This document shows, one piece after another, positions 6,387 to 16,214 of a DNA stretch of 64,000 nucleotides; positions within the stretch are counted from its first letter, which is position 1, and the number at the start of each line of letters is the position of its first letter. Origin of the DNA: Nostoc sp. PCC 7107 (GTDB lineage Bacteria > Cyanobacteriota > Cyanobacteriia > Cyanobacteriales > Nostocaceae); NCBI RefSeq assembly GCF_000316625.1, contig NC_019676.1, positions 5,598,501 to 5,662,500 on the forward strand, in the 5' to 3' direction. A program made the translations under genes and the position numbers. The notes below the pieces were generated by a model. That model ran no database searches. It was not told where the DNA came from and saw only the letters and a program-made list of their open reading frames with translations.

Positions 6387-6881
6387 ATGAGTACATCACA
6401 GACCGTCCAACAATTACAAGCAGAATTAATCACACCGGAAAATTTTCGGCGTTATGGACAAGTAATTTTTGCAAGCACAGATGGTAAGCAATTTGATGTG
6501 GAAGATGCTCAATTAAATCTGCAAAATGGAACTCCAAGATTTTATATTATGCGTCTAGAAAAGCGTGGACGTAAATTTAATAAAATTACGCGTCATGTGC
6601 AATGCACTCAATGTTTAGGTTCATTAGAAGGAAAGGATTGGTTCATTGCTGTATGTCCTCCCCATAATAAATTGGATGAACCAGTTTTAGAAGAACTTGC
6701 TGCTTTTCAGATTCCAGGGAATTGTTTTATTAAGTTAAATGAGGGAACTTGGCACGCTGGCCCTTATTTTGATCATGAAATTGTAGATTTTTATAATTTA
6801 GAACTGGCTGATACAAATGTGGTGGATCATTTCACCCATGATTTTCTAAAGAGTCATCAATTAGAGTTTGAGATGGTATAA
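6387..6881 (+). CDS. ureidoglycolate lyase family protein
   Basis: A 164-residue cupin-fold protein. The N-terminus (LQAELITPENFRRYGQVI) and the ITRHVQCTQCLG and LNEGTWHAGPYFD motifs match the ureidoglycolate lyase family, which releases glyoxylate and urea in purine/allantoin breakdown. The His in RHVQ and the WHAGPYF segment belong to the expected active site. No other allantoin genes are near, so the true substrate in this organism is uncertain. Confidence 0.85.
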   Translation: MSTSQTVQQLQAELITPENFRRYGQVIFASTDGKQFDVEDAQLNLQNGTPRFYIMRLEKRGRKFNKITRHVQCTQCLGSLEGKDWFIAVCPPHNKLDEPVLEELAAFQIPGNCFIKLNEGTWHAGPYFDHEIVDFYNLELADTNVVDHFTHDFLKSHQLEFEMV

Positions 6882-6895
6882 GCTGCTTTTGTTGA

Positions 6896-7024
6896 TCATT
6901 GAGATAGATTAATGCACTTGAGGCAATCGCAACCAAATTTTTGAGTCATTATTGCCGATAACTGCTGGGAAGCTTGACTATCAAGGTGCAATTCTCGCTT
7001 GATTTGCTCATAAGTCTCGCCCAC
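6896..7024 (-). CDS. possible 42-residue ORF divergent from mtnP
   Basis: Reading from a GTG at 7024, the minus strand encodes GETYEQIKRELHLDSQASQQ followed by a Cys-containing end (FGCDCLKC) and TGA. The composition looks protein-like, with a possible amphipathic helix. The frame is open further upstream without an ATG. It could be a small gene or the remnant of a larger one. Confidence 0.25.
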   Translation of the reverse strand: MGETYEQIKRELHLDSQASQQLSAIMTQKFGCDCLKCINLSQ

Positions 7025-7068
7025 CTGTGTAAAATAACTAGGCAGATCAGCAACAAGTATCAAAAGTT

Positions 7069-7941
7069 ATGGTTAACCCTAAAATTGGCATTATTGGTGG
7101 TAGCGGACTATACAAAATGGCCGCTTTGAAGGATATAGAAGAAGTGCAAATTGAAACGCCCTTTGGTTCGCCTTCCGATGCTGTGATTTTGGGGACACTA
7201 GAAGGGACAAAGGTAGCTTTTTTGGCGCGTCATGGGCGCAATCATACCCTGTTACCTTCAGAATTACCATTTCGTGCCAACATCTATGCAATGAAGCAAT
7301 TAGGGGTAGAATATTTAATTTCGGCTAGTGCGGTGGGTTCTTTAAAAACCGAAGCCAAACCATTAGATATGGTAGTTCCAGACCAGTTTATAGACCGGAC
7401 AAAAAATCGTATTTCCACCTTTTTTGGGGAAGGAATTGTGGCGCATATTGCCTTTGGTGATCCGATTTGTCACAATTTAGCTGGAGTTTTAGCAGAAGCG
7501 ATCGCATCTCTCAATTTACCAGATGTCACCCTACATTGTGGCGGCACATATATCTGCATGGAAGGGCCAGCATTTTCCACCAAAGCCGAATCTAACCTTT
7601 ATCGCAGTTGGGGCGCAACGGTAATTGGGATGACCAACTTACCAGAAGCCAAGTTAGCCAGAGAAGCCGAGATCGCTTACGCAACTTTAGCACTAGTCAC
7701 TGATTACGATTGTTGGCATCCAGATCATGATAGCGTTACCGTCGAGATGGTAATTGGTAACTTGCAACGCAACGCACTCAACGCTCAAAAAGTCATTCAA
7801 GAAACCGTCCACCGTTTAAGTGAAAATCCGCCACTCAGTGACGCACACTCCGCTTTGAAATATGCAATTTTGACTCAATTAGATAAAGCTCCCGCAGCAA
7901 CCAAAGAAAAGTTAAATTTGTTATTACAAAAGTATTTATAA
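7069..7941 (+). CDS. mtnP: S-methyl-5'-thioadenosine phosphorylase
   Basis: A 290-residue purine nucleoside phosphorylase family protein. It has the N-terminal GIIGGSGLY loop, the phosphate-binding [19 protein letters not shown] segment, [12 protein letters not shown] and the base-binding [17 protein letters not shown] plus TDYDCWH. It converts methylthioadenosine and phosphate to adenine and methylthioribose-1-phosphate in methionine salvage. Length is usual. A palindromic hairpin follows the stop. Confidence 0.95.
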   Translation: MVNPKIGIIGGSGLYKMAALKDIEEVQIETPFGSPSDAVILGTLEGTKVAFLARHGRNHTLLPSELPFRANIYAMKQLGVEYLISASAVGSLKTEAKPLDMVVPDQFIDRTKNRISTFFGEGIVAHIAFGDPICHNLAGVLAEAIASLNLPDVTLHCGGTYICMEGPAFSTKAESNLYRSWGATVIGMTNLPEAKLAREAEIAYATLALVTDYDCWHPDHDSVTVEMVIGNLQRNALNAQKVIQETVHRLSENPPLSDAHSALKYAILTQLDKAPAATKEKLNLLLQKYL

Positions 7942-7944
7942 ATG

Positions 7945-7974
7945 TAGGTTGGGTGAAGCGCAGCGCAACCCAAC
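7945..7974 (+). terminator. palindromic repeat after mtnP
   Basis: TAGGTTGGGTG...CAACCCAAC forms a stem around a GAAGCGCAGCG loop. The same motif, in variant form, occurs at 8778-8809. No T-run follows, so a terminator role is possible but not certain. Confidence 0.45.
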
Positions 7975-8039
7975 ATAAGTTTTGGTGTTGGCGTTAATTT
8001 TGTTTTGCCCAATCTACTAGCAATAACCTTAGTATTCTC

Positions 8040-8129
8040 AGGACTTACGTACAGGCTACGGAAAATCGAACCACAGAGACACAGAGTTCACGAAGGAATC
8101 AGGTTAGAGAGGTTTTTTGCGTAAGTCCT
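8040..8129. mobile_element. MITE-like element, 90 bp
   Basis: Imperfect terminal inverted repeats AGGACTTACGTA and TTGCGTAAGTCCT enclose a non-coding core with ACCACAGAGACACAGAGTT. A half copy of the end (TTGCGTAAGTCC) occurs at about 19610-19624. Such small elements are common in Nostoc-type genomes and are presumably moved by a transposase elsewhere. Confidence 0.6.
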
Positions 8130-8173
8130 ATATTCTTGGCTTAAATACGATCCTGGAATAATTGGTGATTTGT

Positions 8174-8761
8174 ATGTCCATTGAACTGAGCCGGATAAAA
8201 GTTAATTACGATATATTCAACAACATTGAATCATTTTTAATTCAATGGGCTGATAACTATGATGGAGAAGCTGATGATTCTCTTGAAGTTAATAACGGTT
8301 TTCCAGAGGTATTATATTTTCTTCTAACTGGTTCAAAAGACATATCAGCAGCATGGTTCAGTGATTCTAAATTCCTAGTCCAAGAAATATTAATACCGAA
8401 CTATGGAAATGTTTTGCTAGTCGATGCTTTAGCTGGCGGAAAATGTTTAAAGTCATTACGCTCTCATGGACTGATAGCAACTTATTTAACCTTTGAACAG
8501 GTTCAGGAAGTTGCTCAAGCTTTGTCTAAAATTGCTCAGGAAGATTTAGCATCACGTTGGGATGCTTTGAACATATTTGCCAGTGCAGAGCGTCGTAAAA
8601 TAATTGGTAGTTTGGAGAAGTTGCAACCAAACTTTAGGAACTTGGAACAATCTGTAGAGAATATTGAAGATTTCTCTGAATATTTTATCAACGAATTTGT
8701 TGCTTACTATGTTGATGCTGCTAAAAATAATCTGGGAATTGTAATTCTTGATTGTACGTAG
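8174..8761 (+). CDS. DUF1877 family protein
   Basis: A 195-residue cytosolic protein. The pattern ...LEVNNGFPEVLYFLLTG, WFSDSKFLVQEI, YLTFEQVQEVAQAL and ASRWDAL near the middle is that of the DUF1877 (YfbM-like) family, whose function is unknown. The ATG at 8174 is chosen over an upstream TTG at 8162. It is convergent with the mechanosensitive channel gene, with a palindromic repeat between them. Confidence 0.65.
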   Translation: MSIELSRIKVNYDIFNNIESFLIQWADNYDGEADDSLEVNNGFPEVLYFLLTGSKDISAAWFSDSKFLVQEILIPNYGNVLLVDALAGGKCLKSLRSHGLIATYLTFEQVQEVAQALSKIAQEDLASRWDALNIFASAERRKIIGSLEKLQPNFRNLEQSVENIEDFSEYFINEFVAYYVDAAKNNLGIVILDCT

Positions 8762-8777
8762 TCAAAGTTTGGTCTTG

Positions 8778-8809
8778 TTGGGTTTCACTTCGTTACACCC
8801 AACCTACTA
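8778..8809. terminator. palindromic repeat between convergent genes
   Basis: GTTGGGTTTCACTTCGTTAC followed by ACCCAACC forms a hairpin and could serve both the DUF1877 gene and the MscS gene. It belongs to the same repeat family as 7945-7974. Confidence 0.4.
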
Positions 8810-8816
8810 ATTATTA

Positions 8817-10391
8817 TCAATTTTTGGCAAAACCACAAATTTCAATTTCTTCTTGATTAAAAGCATCCATCAATATCTTACGCAGAACGCGCTGAATATG
8901 CAGGTGTTTTCCTGGTTTAACTTTTGTCAAGGTCAGCAACAATAAGTTATTCTCACCAAAATGTTCTATTCCAGCTACTCTCGTGGGTTCTATAATATCC
9001 CGTTCATCTGCTTTTAACTGCTGTCCTACTTTTTCAACCACTCTATATACATGATCTAAATTGGAGTTGTAAGAAACACTAACTTCTACCCTGGCATATA
9101 TATATTGCTTAGAAAAGTTGATAATTGAACCTATATCTCCATTACGAATAATTTGTAATTGACCATCAGGATGACGAACATGAGTGGTTCGCAGTTCAAT
9201 CGCCTCTACAACCCCTTCAACAGTTCTCTCTTCCATTTTCCCAGCTTCAACATAATCACCAACTAAGTAATAGTTTTCAAACAAAATCAAAAATCCACAA
9301 ACAACATCATTAATTAAGTTTTGCGCCCCTAGCCCAACTGCTATCCCTACAATTCCTGCACCTGCTAAGATAGGCGCAGGATCAATACCAATCAGTTTGA
9401 GTATAGTTACTCCGCCAGTAAAATAGATAAAGTATTTGGCAAAACTCCGAATTAAGGGAATAAGTGTTAGCCGTTTCTGTCGTTGTGAATCGTTACTATC
9501 TGTAGTTCTTAAATAGAACTCATCCAGAATAAAGTAAGCGACTTCTATTAAAACGTTGCTAACAAAGAAAACTCCAATAATCTGTACAATTCTCGGAGTA
9601 TAGGCACTTATCCAAGCGATTGGTTCTATTTCTGGCAGAACGAGATTTACTATACCTACATAAAGAACATATTCTAAACATTTTTTGAATAAAGGAATTA
9701 AGTGGCGTAAACGTTCATACAAACGCAGTAAATTGTTAGAATTAGAAAACTTTAAGCTGAGGGCATCCAGGGTATCAACAATAGTAGCAACTGCTTTGAC
9801 AATGAGTAAACCAACTGAGATAGTGAGATAAATTTTTAACGCAATAAAAAGATATTTAGTAACAACGGCTGGCAGGTACAAAAAATCTGCACATAAAATA
9901 GCAGAATATATCCATATACTATGAATAATAATTCTTTTTAATGTTTGGAAAAAAGCCTCAACACTCTCATCATTAGCTTTGATTTGATCTGCTTTTTTAG
10001 CGTAGTCGCAAATCCAGTTTATCCCTCGGCTTAAGGGTGGTACTGTAAATTTAACTAGTAATAGCAAAGTTATGGTTTTTAAACTGGCAGTAAATAAATT
10101 AACCCAAAATTGAGTGGGAAGACTGCGAATCAGATTAAGTTGAAATTCTTGAACGTTTCCACCACGATAAATTATTATTCCATTCACACTAACCAGTGCT
10201 AGACATAGCACCACCGCAATCAGGATGAAAATTCTGCTAATACTCCGGCGCAAGAAAATTATATTGTCAGTTTTTCCTTGCATCCAAGAAACATTAGCCA
10301 ACTGCTTGAAGATTATGCCAATCAGCCAGTTAAACAGCCAGAAAATGACGATTAAAAATATGATTTCACCCAGGATAATTAGTATATTCAT
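8817..10391 (-). CDS. MscS family mechanosensitive ion channel
   Basis: A 524-residue protein. The N-terminal ~300 residues hold about six hydrophobic segments, more than the three of E. coli MscS. Then comes the pore helix and beta domain: AGAGIVGIAVGLGAQNLIND, the LFENYYLVGDYVEAG strand and VVEAIELRTTHVRHPDGQ. It probably opens under membrane tension to release solutes on hypo-osmotic shock. The gene ends next to the palindrome shared with DUF1877 and stands about 40 bases downstream of the carotenoid oxygenase gene, in the same direction. Confidence 0.92.
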   Translation of the reverse strand: MNILIILGEIIFLIVIFWLFNWLIGIIFKQLANVSWMQGKTDNIIFLRRSISRIFILIAVVLCLALVSVNGIIIYRGGNVQEFQLNLIRSLPTQFWVNLFTASLKTITLLLLVKFTVPPLSRGINWICDYAKKADQIKANDESVEAFFQTLKRIIIHSIWIYSAILCADFLYLPAVVTKYLFIALKIYLTISVGLLIVKAVATIVDTLDALSLKFSNSNNLLRLYERLRHLIPLFKKCLEYVLYVGIVNLVLPEIEPIAWISAYTPRIVQIIGVFFVSNVLIEVAYFILDEFYLRTTDSNDSQRQKRLTLIPLIRSFAKYFIYFTGGVTILKLIGIDPAPILAGAGIVGIAVGLGAQNLINDVVCGFLILFENYYLVGDYVEAGKMEERTVEGVVEAIELRTTHVRHPDGQLQIIRNGDIGSIINFSKQYIYARVEVSVSYNSNLDHVYRVVEKVGQQLKADERDIIEPTRVAGIEHFGENNLLLLTLTKVKPGKHLHIQRVLRKILMDAFNQEEIEICGFAKN

Positions 10392-10433
10392 CTCTTAAAT
10401 ATCAATTGTTCGCTGTTCTTTGTTCTGACTTCG

Positions 10434-11864
10434 TTAATCCGACTTCCAAGTTCCGTGGAAACTAGGGGGAATGACACTAGGTAATCTCAGTTTGCACACA
10501 GGTTCTTCGTCCAGGCGATCGCTATCAAAGATCCAAACTTCACTACTATGAGAATTACCATCGTAGACAACTGTCATTACCCAACTTTGATTGGGGTTTT
10601 GGGTATCTTGAGCAGGTAATGGTTCTGAAGGATAAAGATTGTCTGGAAATTTCGCTTCTGTCAGGATTTCAGTGTGGTGATCAAAGCGGGCGATCGCATT
10701 TAATAGTTCTTGGCTAATATCTGTGCCTTTTTGAAATGAGGCAAAATATGTATACCGAGAGATTTGCCCGACATTTTGCTGTGGTACATTGGGGAATTCG
10801 CAATGTCTATCTAGCACTTGCTCAATACTCGTGACTTTGGCAGTTTCGGGCTGAAGATGTATTCTTGTGAGTGTACTTTCAGCAGCCGTGTGAGTTTTAC
10901 CTGTAGATACTTCCTTCAGATATTGGTTGGTTTGAAAGTCTTTGTATTGAGCAATATCTACAATCACTGAACCACTAGCATCTAGATAACCGTTGGCAAA
11001 ATGCCATTGATACCACGGTTCGGTTTCACCACGACTCACCAGAGATAATGTCTGGCGATCAAAAACTAAAATTTGAGTACCTAGTTGAGGTTGCCACTCT
11101 AGTGCATCACTATAGCTTGTTCCTATCAGTACAGGCAAAATATTCAACCGCACTGGGGGAATGCAAAACACAAGATATTGTCCTGCTAAAACAAAATCAT
11201 GCAATATTGGCAATCCGCTCAGGGAGTATGTTGCTTGTTGGGTAATTTTTCCAGTGGAATTGCTCTTATATAGATTTAGTTTGCCATTTAATCCGGGAGT
11301 GACACCAAAGTTAAAAATTTCCCCGGTTTGCTTGTCGCGCTTATAATGTGCAGAATAGCTAAATCCTTGATTTAACCCTCCTAAATCATCTTCACCGTGG
11401 GTTTCTAAAGTTTGCAAATCTAAAGCGTAGGGTTTACCAGCTTCCCACAGTGCTAGGAGTTTATCTGGAAGGGCTATCACCGAAGTATTCGCAGTGTTTT
11501 TCACTGGTTTGAGCCATTGATTCCAAAAGGCTCCTGGTGCAGTCATACCATAGTTACCGTAAAGCAGTTTAGCGGCGGCGGCTTCTTCTTTGTAGCCAGA
11601 GGTTTGTACGTAGCGATAAACGGCGCTGGCTCCTGCATCGGTAAAATGGACAGCGAGAATTGCTCCATCGCCATCAAACCAATGTCCCATCAGCTTTCCG
11701 CCACGTTCTAGCCGTCCAGTCCCATTACGGTAGAGTGTGCCGCGTAAGCCATTGGGGATTTTACCAGAGATAACCGGCAATTGAGTCAGGGGAAATTCTG
11801 TTGCAGGTTGAGCGATCGCACCTGCCCAAGCTTTTTGTGTTGATGTTTTACTGATAGTAGGCAT
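10434..11864 (-). CDS. carotenoid (apocarotenoid) oxygenase
   Basis: A 476-residue retinal pigment epithelium protein (RPE65/CCD) family enzyme. The four iron-binding histidines can be matched to SAHYK, LHDF, WHFANGY and, near the C-terminus, FHGTW; RGTLYRNGTG near the N-terminus is also typical. It cleaves a carotenoid or apocarotenal double bond with oxygen. The length and early motifs resemble cyanobacterial apocarotenoid 15,15'-oxygenases, but the substrate cannot be told from sequence. The ATG at 11864 (MPTISK) is preferred; a start at 11927 would add 21 residues. Confidence 0.9.
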   Translation of the reverse strand: MPTISKTSTQKAWAGAIAQPATEFPLTQLPVISGKIPNGLRGTLYRNGTGRLERGGKLMGHWFDGDGAILAVHFTDAGASAVYRYVQTSGYKEEAAAAKLLYGNYGMTAPGAFWNQWLKPVKNTANTSVIALPDKLLALWEAGKPYALDLQTLETHGEDDLGGLNQGFSYSAHYKRDKQTGEIFNFGVTPGLNGKLNLYKSNSTGKITQQATYSLSGLPILHDFVLAGQYLVFCIPPVRLNILPVLIGTSYSDALEWQPQLGTQILVFDRQTLSLVSRGETEPWYQWHFANGYLDASGSVIVDIAQYKDFQTNQYLKEVSTGKTHTAAESTLTRIHLQPETAKVTSIEQVLDRHCEFPNVPQQNVGQISRYTYFASFQKGTDISQELLNAIARFDHHTEILTEAKFPDNLYPSEPLPAQDTQNPNQSWVMTVVYDGNSHSSEVWIFDSDRLDEEPVCKLRLPSVIPPSFHGTWKSD

Positions 11865-12042
11865 TTTTTGATTATATTGATTATATAAAGTAACAGTTTC
11901 GAGCCTGTAAATCATGTTTAAAAACATAGCTCGAAACCTTAATTATATGTACCTACGCTCTCATGAATTCTGAAGTCTTCTGCAAGTTATTTGACTCACT
12001 TACAACAATATGTTTGTAGTCTACGCGGAAAATCATCTATGC

Positions 12043-13788
12043 CTATAATTCTTGGCGGCGGTGGTTGGCGGCTTGTAATAACAAAGACTCGGCAAAAGCG
12101 ATCGCTTCTATTGCAGATTTACCCCCGGCTAACTGCGCTAGTTCTTCGCGGCGTGTATTGATGTTATCTAAATAAGTAACCCTGACCACAGTACGCTGTT
12201 CTGTACTGCCGTTGTTTGTTTTCTTACCTTTACCTTGAGTAATAGTTTGCTTATCAACCCGGAAATGACGGTCAGCCATCGCGGCTACTAAAGGTTGGTG
12301 GGTGACACATAATACTTGATGGACTTGACCGAGTTGGTGTAATTTTTCGGCGATCGCTTGGGCGACTCTCCCAGATACGCCGACATCAATTTCATCAAAT
12401 ACCAATGTTCCGGCGGAGTCTGCTTGAGAAAAACAAGCTTTTAGCGCGAGTAAAAAACGGCTCATTTCCCCACCAGAGGCAATTTCTGTCAATGGTTGCA
12501 ATGGTTCCCCAGGGTTAGGGCTGAATACAAAGGTGATTTTGTCTGCACCCGCCGCTGTGGGGACGATGGGTACTATTTCCACTTGGAACTGTACTTTTTC
12601 CATCGCCAGCGGTTTCAGTTCGGCGATCAACCGGGTTTCTAAATTATTCGCAGTTTGACGGCGCAATTTAGTTAACTTTTGGCAAGCTTGGGTAAGTTTA
12701 TCAAAACAAGTTTTTTCTTGCTGTTCCAAACTTTCAATCGATTGTTCACTATCGTTGAGTTCGGCTAATTCTTGTTGGATGCGTTGGTAATAGGCGATCG
12801 CTTCTGTGAGTGTCGGCCCATACTTGCGGCAAATTTGCTTTAATTCTCGAATTCGTTCTTCTACTTCTTCCAATCGTTGCGGATCGGCTTCTAAACTGTC
12901 CCCGTAGGCGTTAATCTGTCGTCCTACTTCCACAACTGCGGTTTGTGCATCTCTCACCAATTCTAATAATGATTGCAGTTGACTATCATATTCCACCATG
13001 TCATTTAAGGTGGTTTCGCTGTCTCCCAACAAGTCGGCGGCGGCTGGTGTGTCTCCGTCATTTTGATACAAAGCCTGATAAACTTTGTAACTCATCTGTT
13101 GCAAATCAACGACGTGATTTAACCGTTCCCGTTCTTGTGTGAGTTGTTCTAATTCTTGCGCTTCGCTGAGGTTGGCGGTTGTTAACTCTTGCACCTGATA
13201 GGTTAGTAAGTCGAGTTGTTGTAGGCGTTCCCGTTCTGATGTGCGACGTTTTTCTAAGGCTAAATGGGCTTGTTGGTAAGCATGATAAGCTGTGGCAATT
13301 ACTTGACGTTGCTTAATTAAAGCATCGCCACCATACACATCCAACCATTCCCGAACTTGGGCAGATTGTCCGACTTGGACAGTTTGACCTTGGGCTGTAA
13401 TTTCTACTAGGCGATCGCGCAATCCTACCATAAGTTGCCGATTCACTAACACACCATTTACCCGCGATCGGCTGCGAATATTACTACCTGTGGCTGTAAT
13501 TTCTCTACTGATAATTACTGAGTTATCATCAATTAAATCTATTTCCTGTTCAGTTAACCAAGCGGCTAAAGACTGATTAGATTGAAAAGTCGCTTCTACC
13601 ATTGCGCGGCTTGTCCCAGTCCGAATCACTCGGCTGGAGACTTTACCACCCAAAGCCGCGTCAATCGCATCTAAGATAATCGACTTTCCCGCGCCGGTTT
13701 CACCTGTTAAGACATTTAGCCCAACGCCAAATTCTAGTTCCAGTTGGTCAATCAGGGCAAAGTTTTCAATTCGCAGACCAAGCAACAT
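12043..13788 (-). CDS. recN: DNA repair protein RecN
   Basis: A 581-residue SMC-like ATPase. Walker A GETGAGKS is at residues 29-36, two long coiled-coil arms occupy the middle (about 160-400), then the ABC signature IASGGEMSRFLLALK, Walker B TLVFDEIDVGVSG and the THQPLVAA switch. RecN acts in double-strand break repair. The ATG at 13788 has a GGGAGAAG ribosome site; an upstream in-frame start at 13914 would add a 42-residue tail encoded by the CAGCACT-type repeats and is rejected. Confidence 0.95.
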   Translation of the reverse strand: MLLGLRIENFALIDQLELEFGVGLNVLTGETGAGKSIILDAIDAALGGKVSSRVIRTGTSRAMVEATFQSNQSLAAWLTEQEIDLIDDNSVIISREITATGSNIRSRSRVNGVLVNRQLMVGLRDRLVEITAQGQTVQVGQSAQVREWLDVYGGDALIKQRQVIATAYHAYQQAHLALEKRRTSERERLQQLDLLTYQVQELTTANLSEAQELEQLTQERERLNHVVDLQQMSYKVYQALYQNDGDTPAAADLLGDSETTLNDMVEYDSQLQSLLELVRDAQTAVVEVGRQINAYGDSLEADPQRLEEVEERIRELKQICRKYGPTLTEAIAYYQRIQQELAELNDSEQSIESLEQQEKTCFDKLTQACQKLTKLRRQTANNLETRLIAELKPLAMEKVQFQVEIVPIVPTAAGADKITFVFSPNPGEPLQPLTEIASGGEMSRFLLALKACFSQADSAGTLVFDEIDVGVSGRVAQAIAEKLHQLGQVHQVLCVTHQPLVAAMADRHFRVDKQTITQGKGKKTNNGSTEQRTVVRVTYLDNINTRREELAQLAGGKSAIEAIAFAESLLLQAANHRRQEL

Positions 13789-13796
13789 CAGGCTTC

Positions 13797-14030
13797 TCCC
13801 TTTTTTAGTGCTGAGTGCTGAGTTTTGAGTGCTGAGTGTGTTATTGAAAAAATTTTTAATTTTTAAGTGCCTACGGCACTCCTTCTCCTGACTCAGCAAA
13901 GCCACTTGCTTCAACGGAGGAAACCTCCCTTCGGGTTCGCAGTTCCTTCAAATCGGCAAAGCCGCCTAACGGAATGCTCACCGCAACGCAGTGGCTCTCA
14001 GCACTTTCAACTCAGCACTTACAATGGAAC
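13797..14030. repeat. cluster of heptamer repeats and small hairpins
   Basis: AGTGCTG-type heptamers occur at about 13805-13840 and, inverted (CAGCACT), at about 13998-14020. Between them sit several short palindromes in a row: GTGCCTACGGCAC, GGAGGAAACCTCC, CGGCAAAGCCG and a GCAACGCAGTGG stretch. No gene is evident. It lies between divergent recN and the ABC1 kinase gene, whose promoters must lie in or beside it. Confidence 0.6.
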
Positions 14031-14222
14031 TAGTACCTCCACTTCAGTGTAGCAAACCTAGCCTTTGCCCCTGCTGGTGTAAATAAATATTTTGAGTGGT
14101 AGTAGCCACAACATTCTTGTGCGGAAAATGCTAATTAAGCTGATCCCCAATATTAGGGATGTTGATAGCTAAACATATTGTTACAATACTTAACAAGTTC
14201 CATTCGACTGGTAGCTTTCTTC

Positions 14223-16214
14223 ATGATGGTTAAGACACTTCCCCGAACTTCCCAAACGATTGAGGGCGAACTACACAAGACTGAAGTCGTATCAGACAAT
14301 GGTACACAAGCTTTAGTCGTCAGAACGCCTAGTCAGTTAATCCAAAACGCCGAGTATGAAGCAATAAAGTACAATCCGTTAGATGTGGCGGCGCATTATC
14401 AAAAGAGACCGCTACAAGTTTTGCAGCGAATTGCTACGGTATTGCAACCAACTCTAGCCTTTGCTTTTGGGGTGTGGTGGGATATTAAACGGGGAAAAGT
14501 TGTTAAAAATGATCGTCGCCGGGCTGTGCAACTGCGAGAATTGCTGACGCAACTGGGGCCTGCTTACATCAAAATAGGTCAAGCATTATCTACCAGGCCA
14601 GATTTAGTACCACCTGTTTATTTAGAAGAATTAACTAAGTTACAAGACCAGTTACCGCCTTTCCCAAATGAAATTGCTTACCAGTTTATTCAAGAAGAAC
14701 TAGGCGCACCACCAGAAGAAATTTATACAGAACTTTCCATTGAACCCATTGCGGCGGCTTCCTTGGGACAAGTTTATAAAGGTAAACTAAAAACAGGTGA
14801 AGAAGTTGCAGTTAAAGTCCAGCGTCCTGATTTAAGAGAAAGAATTACAATTGACTTGTATATTTTGCGCCGCATCGCTGGTTGGGTACAACATAACGTC
14901 AAACGGGTGCGGAGTGATTTAGTCGGAATTTTAGATGAATTAGGCGATCGCATTTTTGAAGAAATGGATTATATCCATGAAGGTGAAAATGCCGAGCGAT
15001 TCTTTCAGTTGTACGGTCATATTAGAGACATTTACGTCCCAAAAATTTACTGGGAATATACTAACCGTCGCGTCCTGACGATGGAATGGATTAACGGGAC
15101 AAAACTAACCCAGACAGCAGAAATTAGCGCTCAAGGTATAGATGCACGTTATTTAATAGAAGTTGGTGTCCAGTGTTCTTTGCGACAGTTACTAGAACAT
15201 GGATTTTTCCACGCTGACCCGCACCCAGGTAATTTGTTAGCCACACCAGACGGGAAATTAGCGTATCTCGACTTTGGGATGATGAGCGAGATTCAGCCAC
15301 CCCAAAGATATGGTTTAATTGAGGCGATTGTTCACGTAGTCAACCGTGATTTTGAAGGTTTAGCCCAAGATTACGTCAAACTAGACTTTTTAACACCAGA
15401 CACAGACCTTACGCCCATTATCCCCGCATTCGCCAGAGTCTTTGCTGATGCTCAAGGTGCGAGTGTAGCAGAACTCAACATTAAAAGCATCACGGATGAA
15501 CTCTCAGCGTTGATGTATGAGTATCCCTTCCGCGTTCCTCCCTACTACGCTTTAATTATTCGCTCTCTGGTGACATTAGAAGGAATTGCCATATTTATCG
15601 ATCCTAACTTCAAAGTTCTCAGCGAAGCTTATCCTTACGTTTCTAAAAGGTTGCTAACTGACCCAGCGCCCCAATTAAGAACATCACTACGAGATTTACT
15701 CTTTAAAGAAGGCAAATTCCGCTGGAATCGCTTAGAAAATTTGTTACGCAATGCCCGTAATAATGAAGACTACGACTTTAATTTAGTCTTAAATCAAGGT
15801 TTAGATTTTCTCTCTTCCGAACGTGGTGCATTTATTCGTGACAGATTAGTAGATGAATTCGTCAACGGAGTTAATGCTTTAAGTAAAAATGTGCTGCACA
15901 ACTTCACCTATTTACTGCGGGAACGGGTAGGTTTGACAGCAGTTAACGAAACACCAGCCGCAACAGTAGAACAACAGCAAACCTTAGAGCATATCAAACA
16001 AATTTTGCAAATTCTTCAAGAAACCCGTGGTTTTGACCCCATGCAACTAGCTCCTCAGTTTGCCCAATTATTAGTTAATCCTGGTGTGCAGCGTTTAGGT
16101 CAACAAATTGGGACGCGTTTGGTACAGAAGTCTTTAGCACATTTAATTCGAGAGTTATTAGCAGCAGAAGATATTGAGCAAATCAGAACGCGAAGCGAAG
16201 GAGTCAAGGTTTAA
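14223..16214 (+). CDS. ABC1/UbiB (AarF) family atypical kinase
   Basis: A protein of about 663 residues. It shows the UbiB-family kinase-like core: the KxGQ motif (YIKIGQALSTRPDLVP), an Ala-rich loop (AAASLGQVYKG), the VAVKVQRP lysine, and HADPHPGNLL with LAYLDFGMM for metal binding. Members are membrane-associated and influence quinone or isoprenoid metabolism; cyanobacteria hold several paralogues. The C-terminal ~200 residues are hydrophilic and less conserved. The start is placed at ATG 14223 or 14226; a TTG at 14178 is less likely. Confidence 0.9.
   Translation: MMVKTLPRTSQTIEGELHKTEVVSDNGTQALVVRTPSQLIQNAEYEAIKYNPLDVAAHYQKRPLQVLQRIATVLQPTLAFAFGVWWDIKRGKVVKNDRRRAVQLRELLTQLGPAYIKIGQALSTRPDLVPPVYLEELTKLQDQLPPFPNEIAYQFIQEELGAPPEEIYTELSIEPIAAASLGQVYKGKLKTGEEVAVKVQRPDLRERITIDLYILRRIAGWVQHNVKRVRSDLVGILDELGDRIFEEMDYIHEGENAERFFQLYGHIRDIYVPKIYWEYTNRRVLTMEWINGTKLTQTAEISAQGIDARYLIEVGVQCSLRQLLEHGFFHADPHPGNLLATPDGKLAYLDFGMMSEIQPPQRYGLIEAIVHVVNRDFEGLAQDYVKLDFLTPDTDLTPIIPAFARVFADAQGASVAELNIKSITDELSALMYEYPFRVPPYYALIIRSLVTLEGIAIFIDPNFKVLSEAYPYVSKRLLTDPAPQLRTSLRDLLFKEGKFRWNRLENLLRNARNNEDYDFNLVLNQGLDFLSSERGAFIRDRLVDEFVNGVNALSKNVLHNFTYLLRERVGLTAVNETPAATVEQQQTLEHIKQILQILQETRGFDPMQLAPQFAQLLVNPGVQRLGQQIGTRLVQKSLAHLIRELLAAEDIEQIRTRSEGVKV

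Noticed and set aside
13789-13914. Longer N-terminus for RecN
   Set aside because: It is encoded by the heptamer repeats; the family begins at MLLGLRIENF, which has a good ribosome site.
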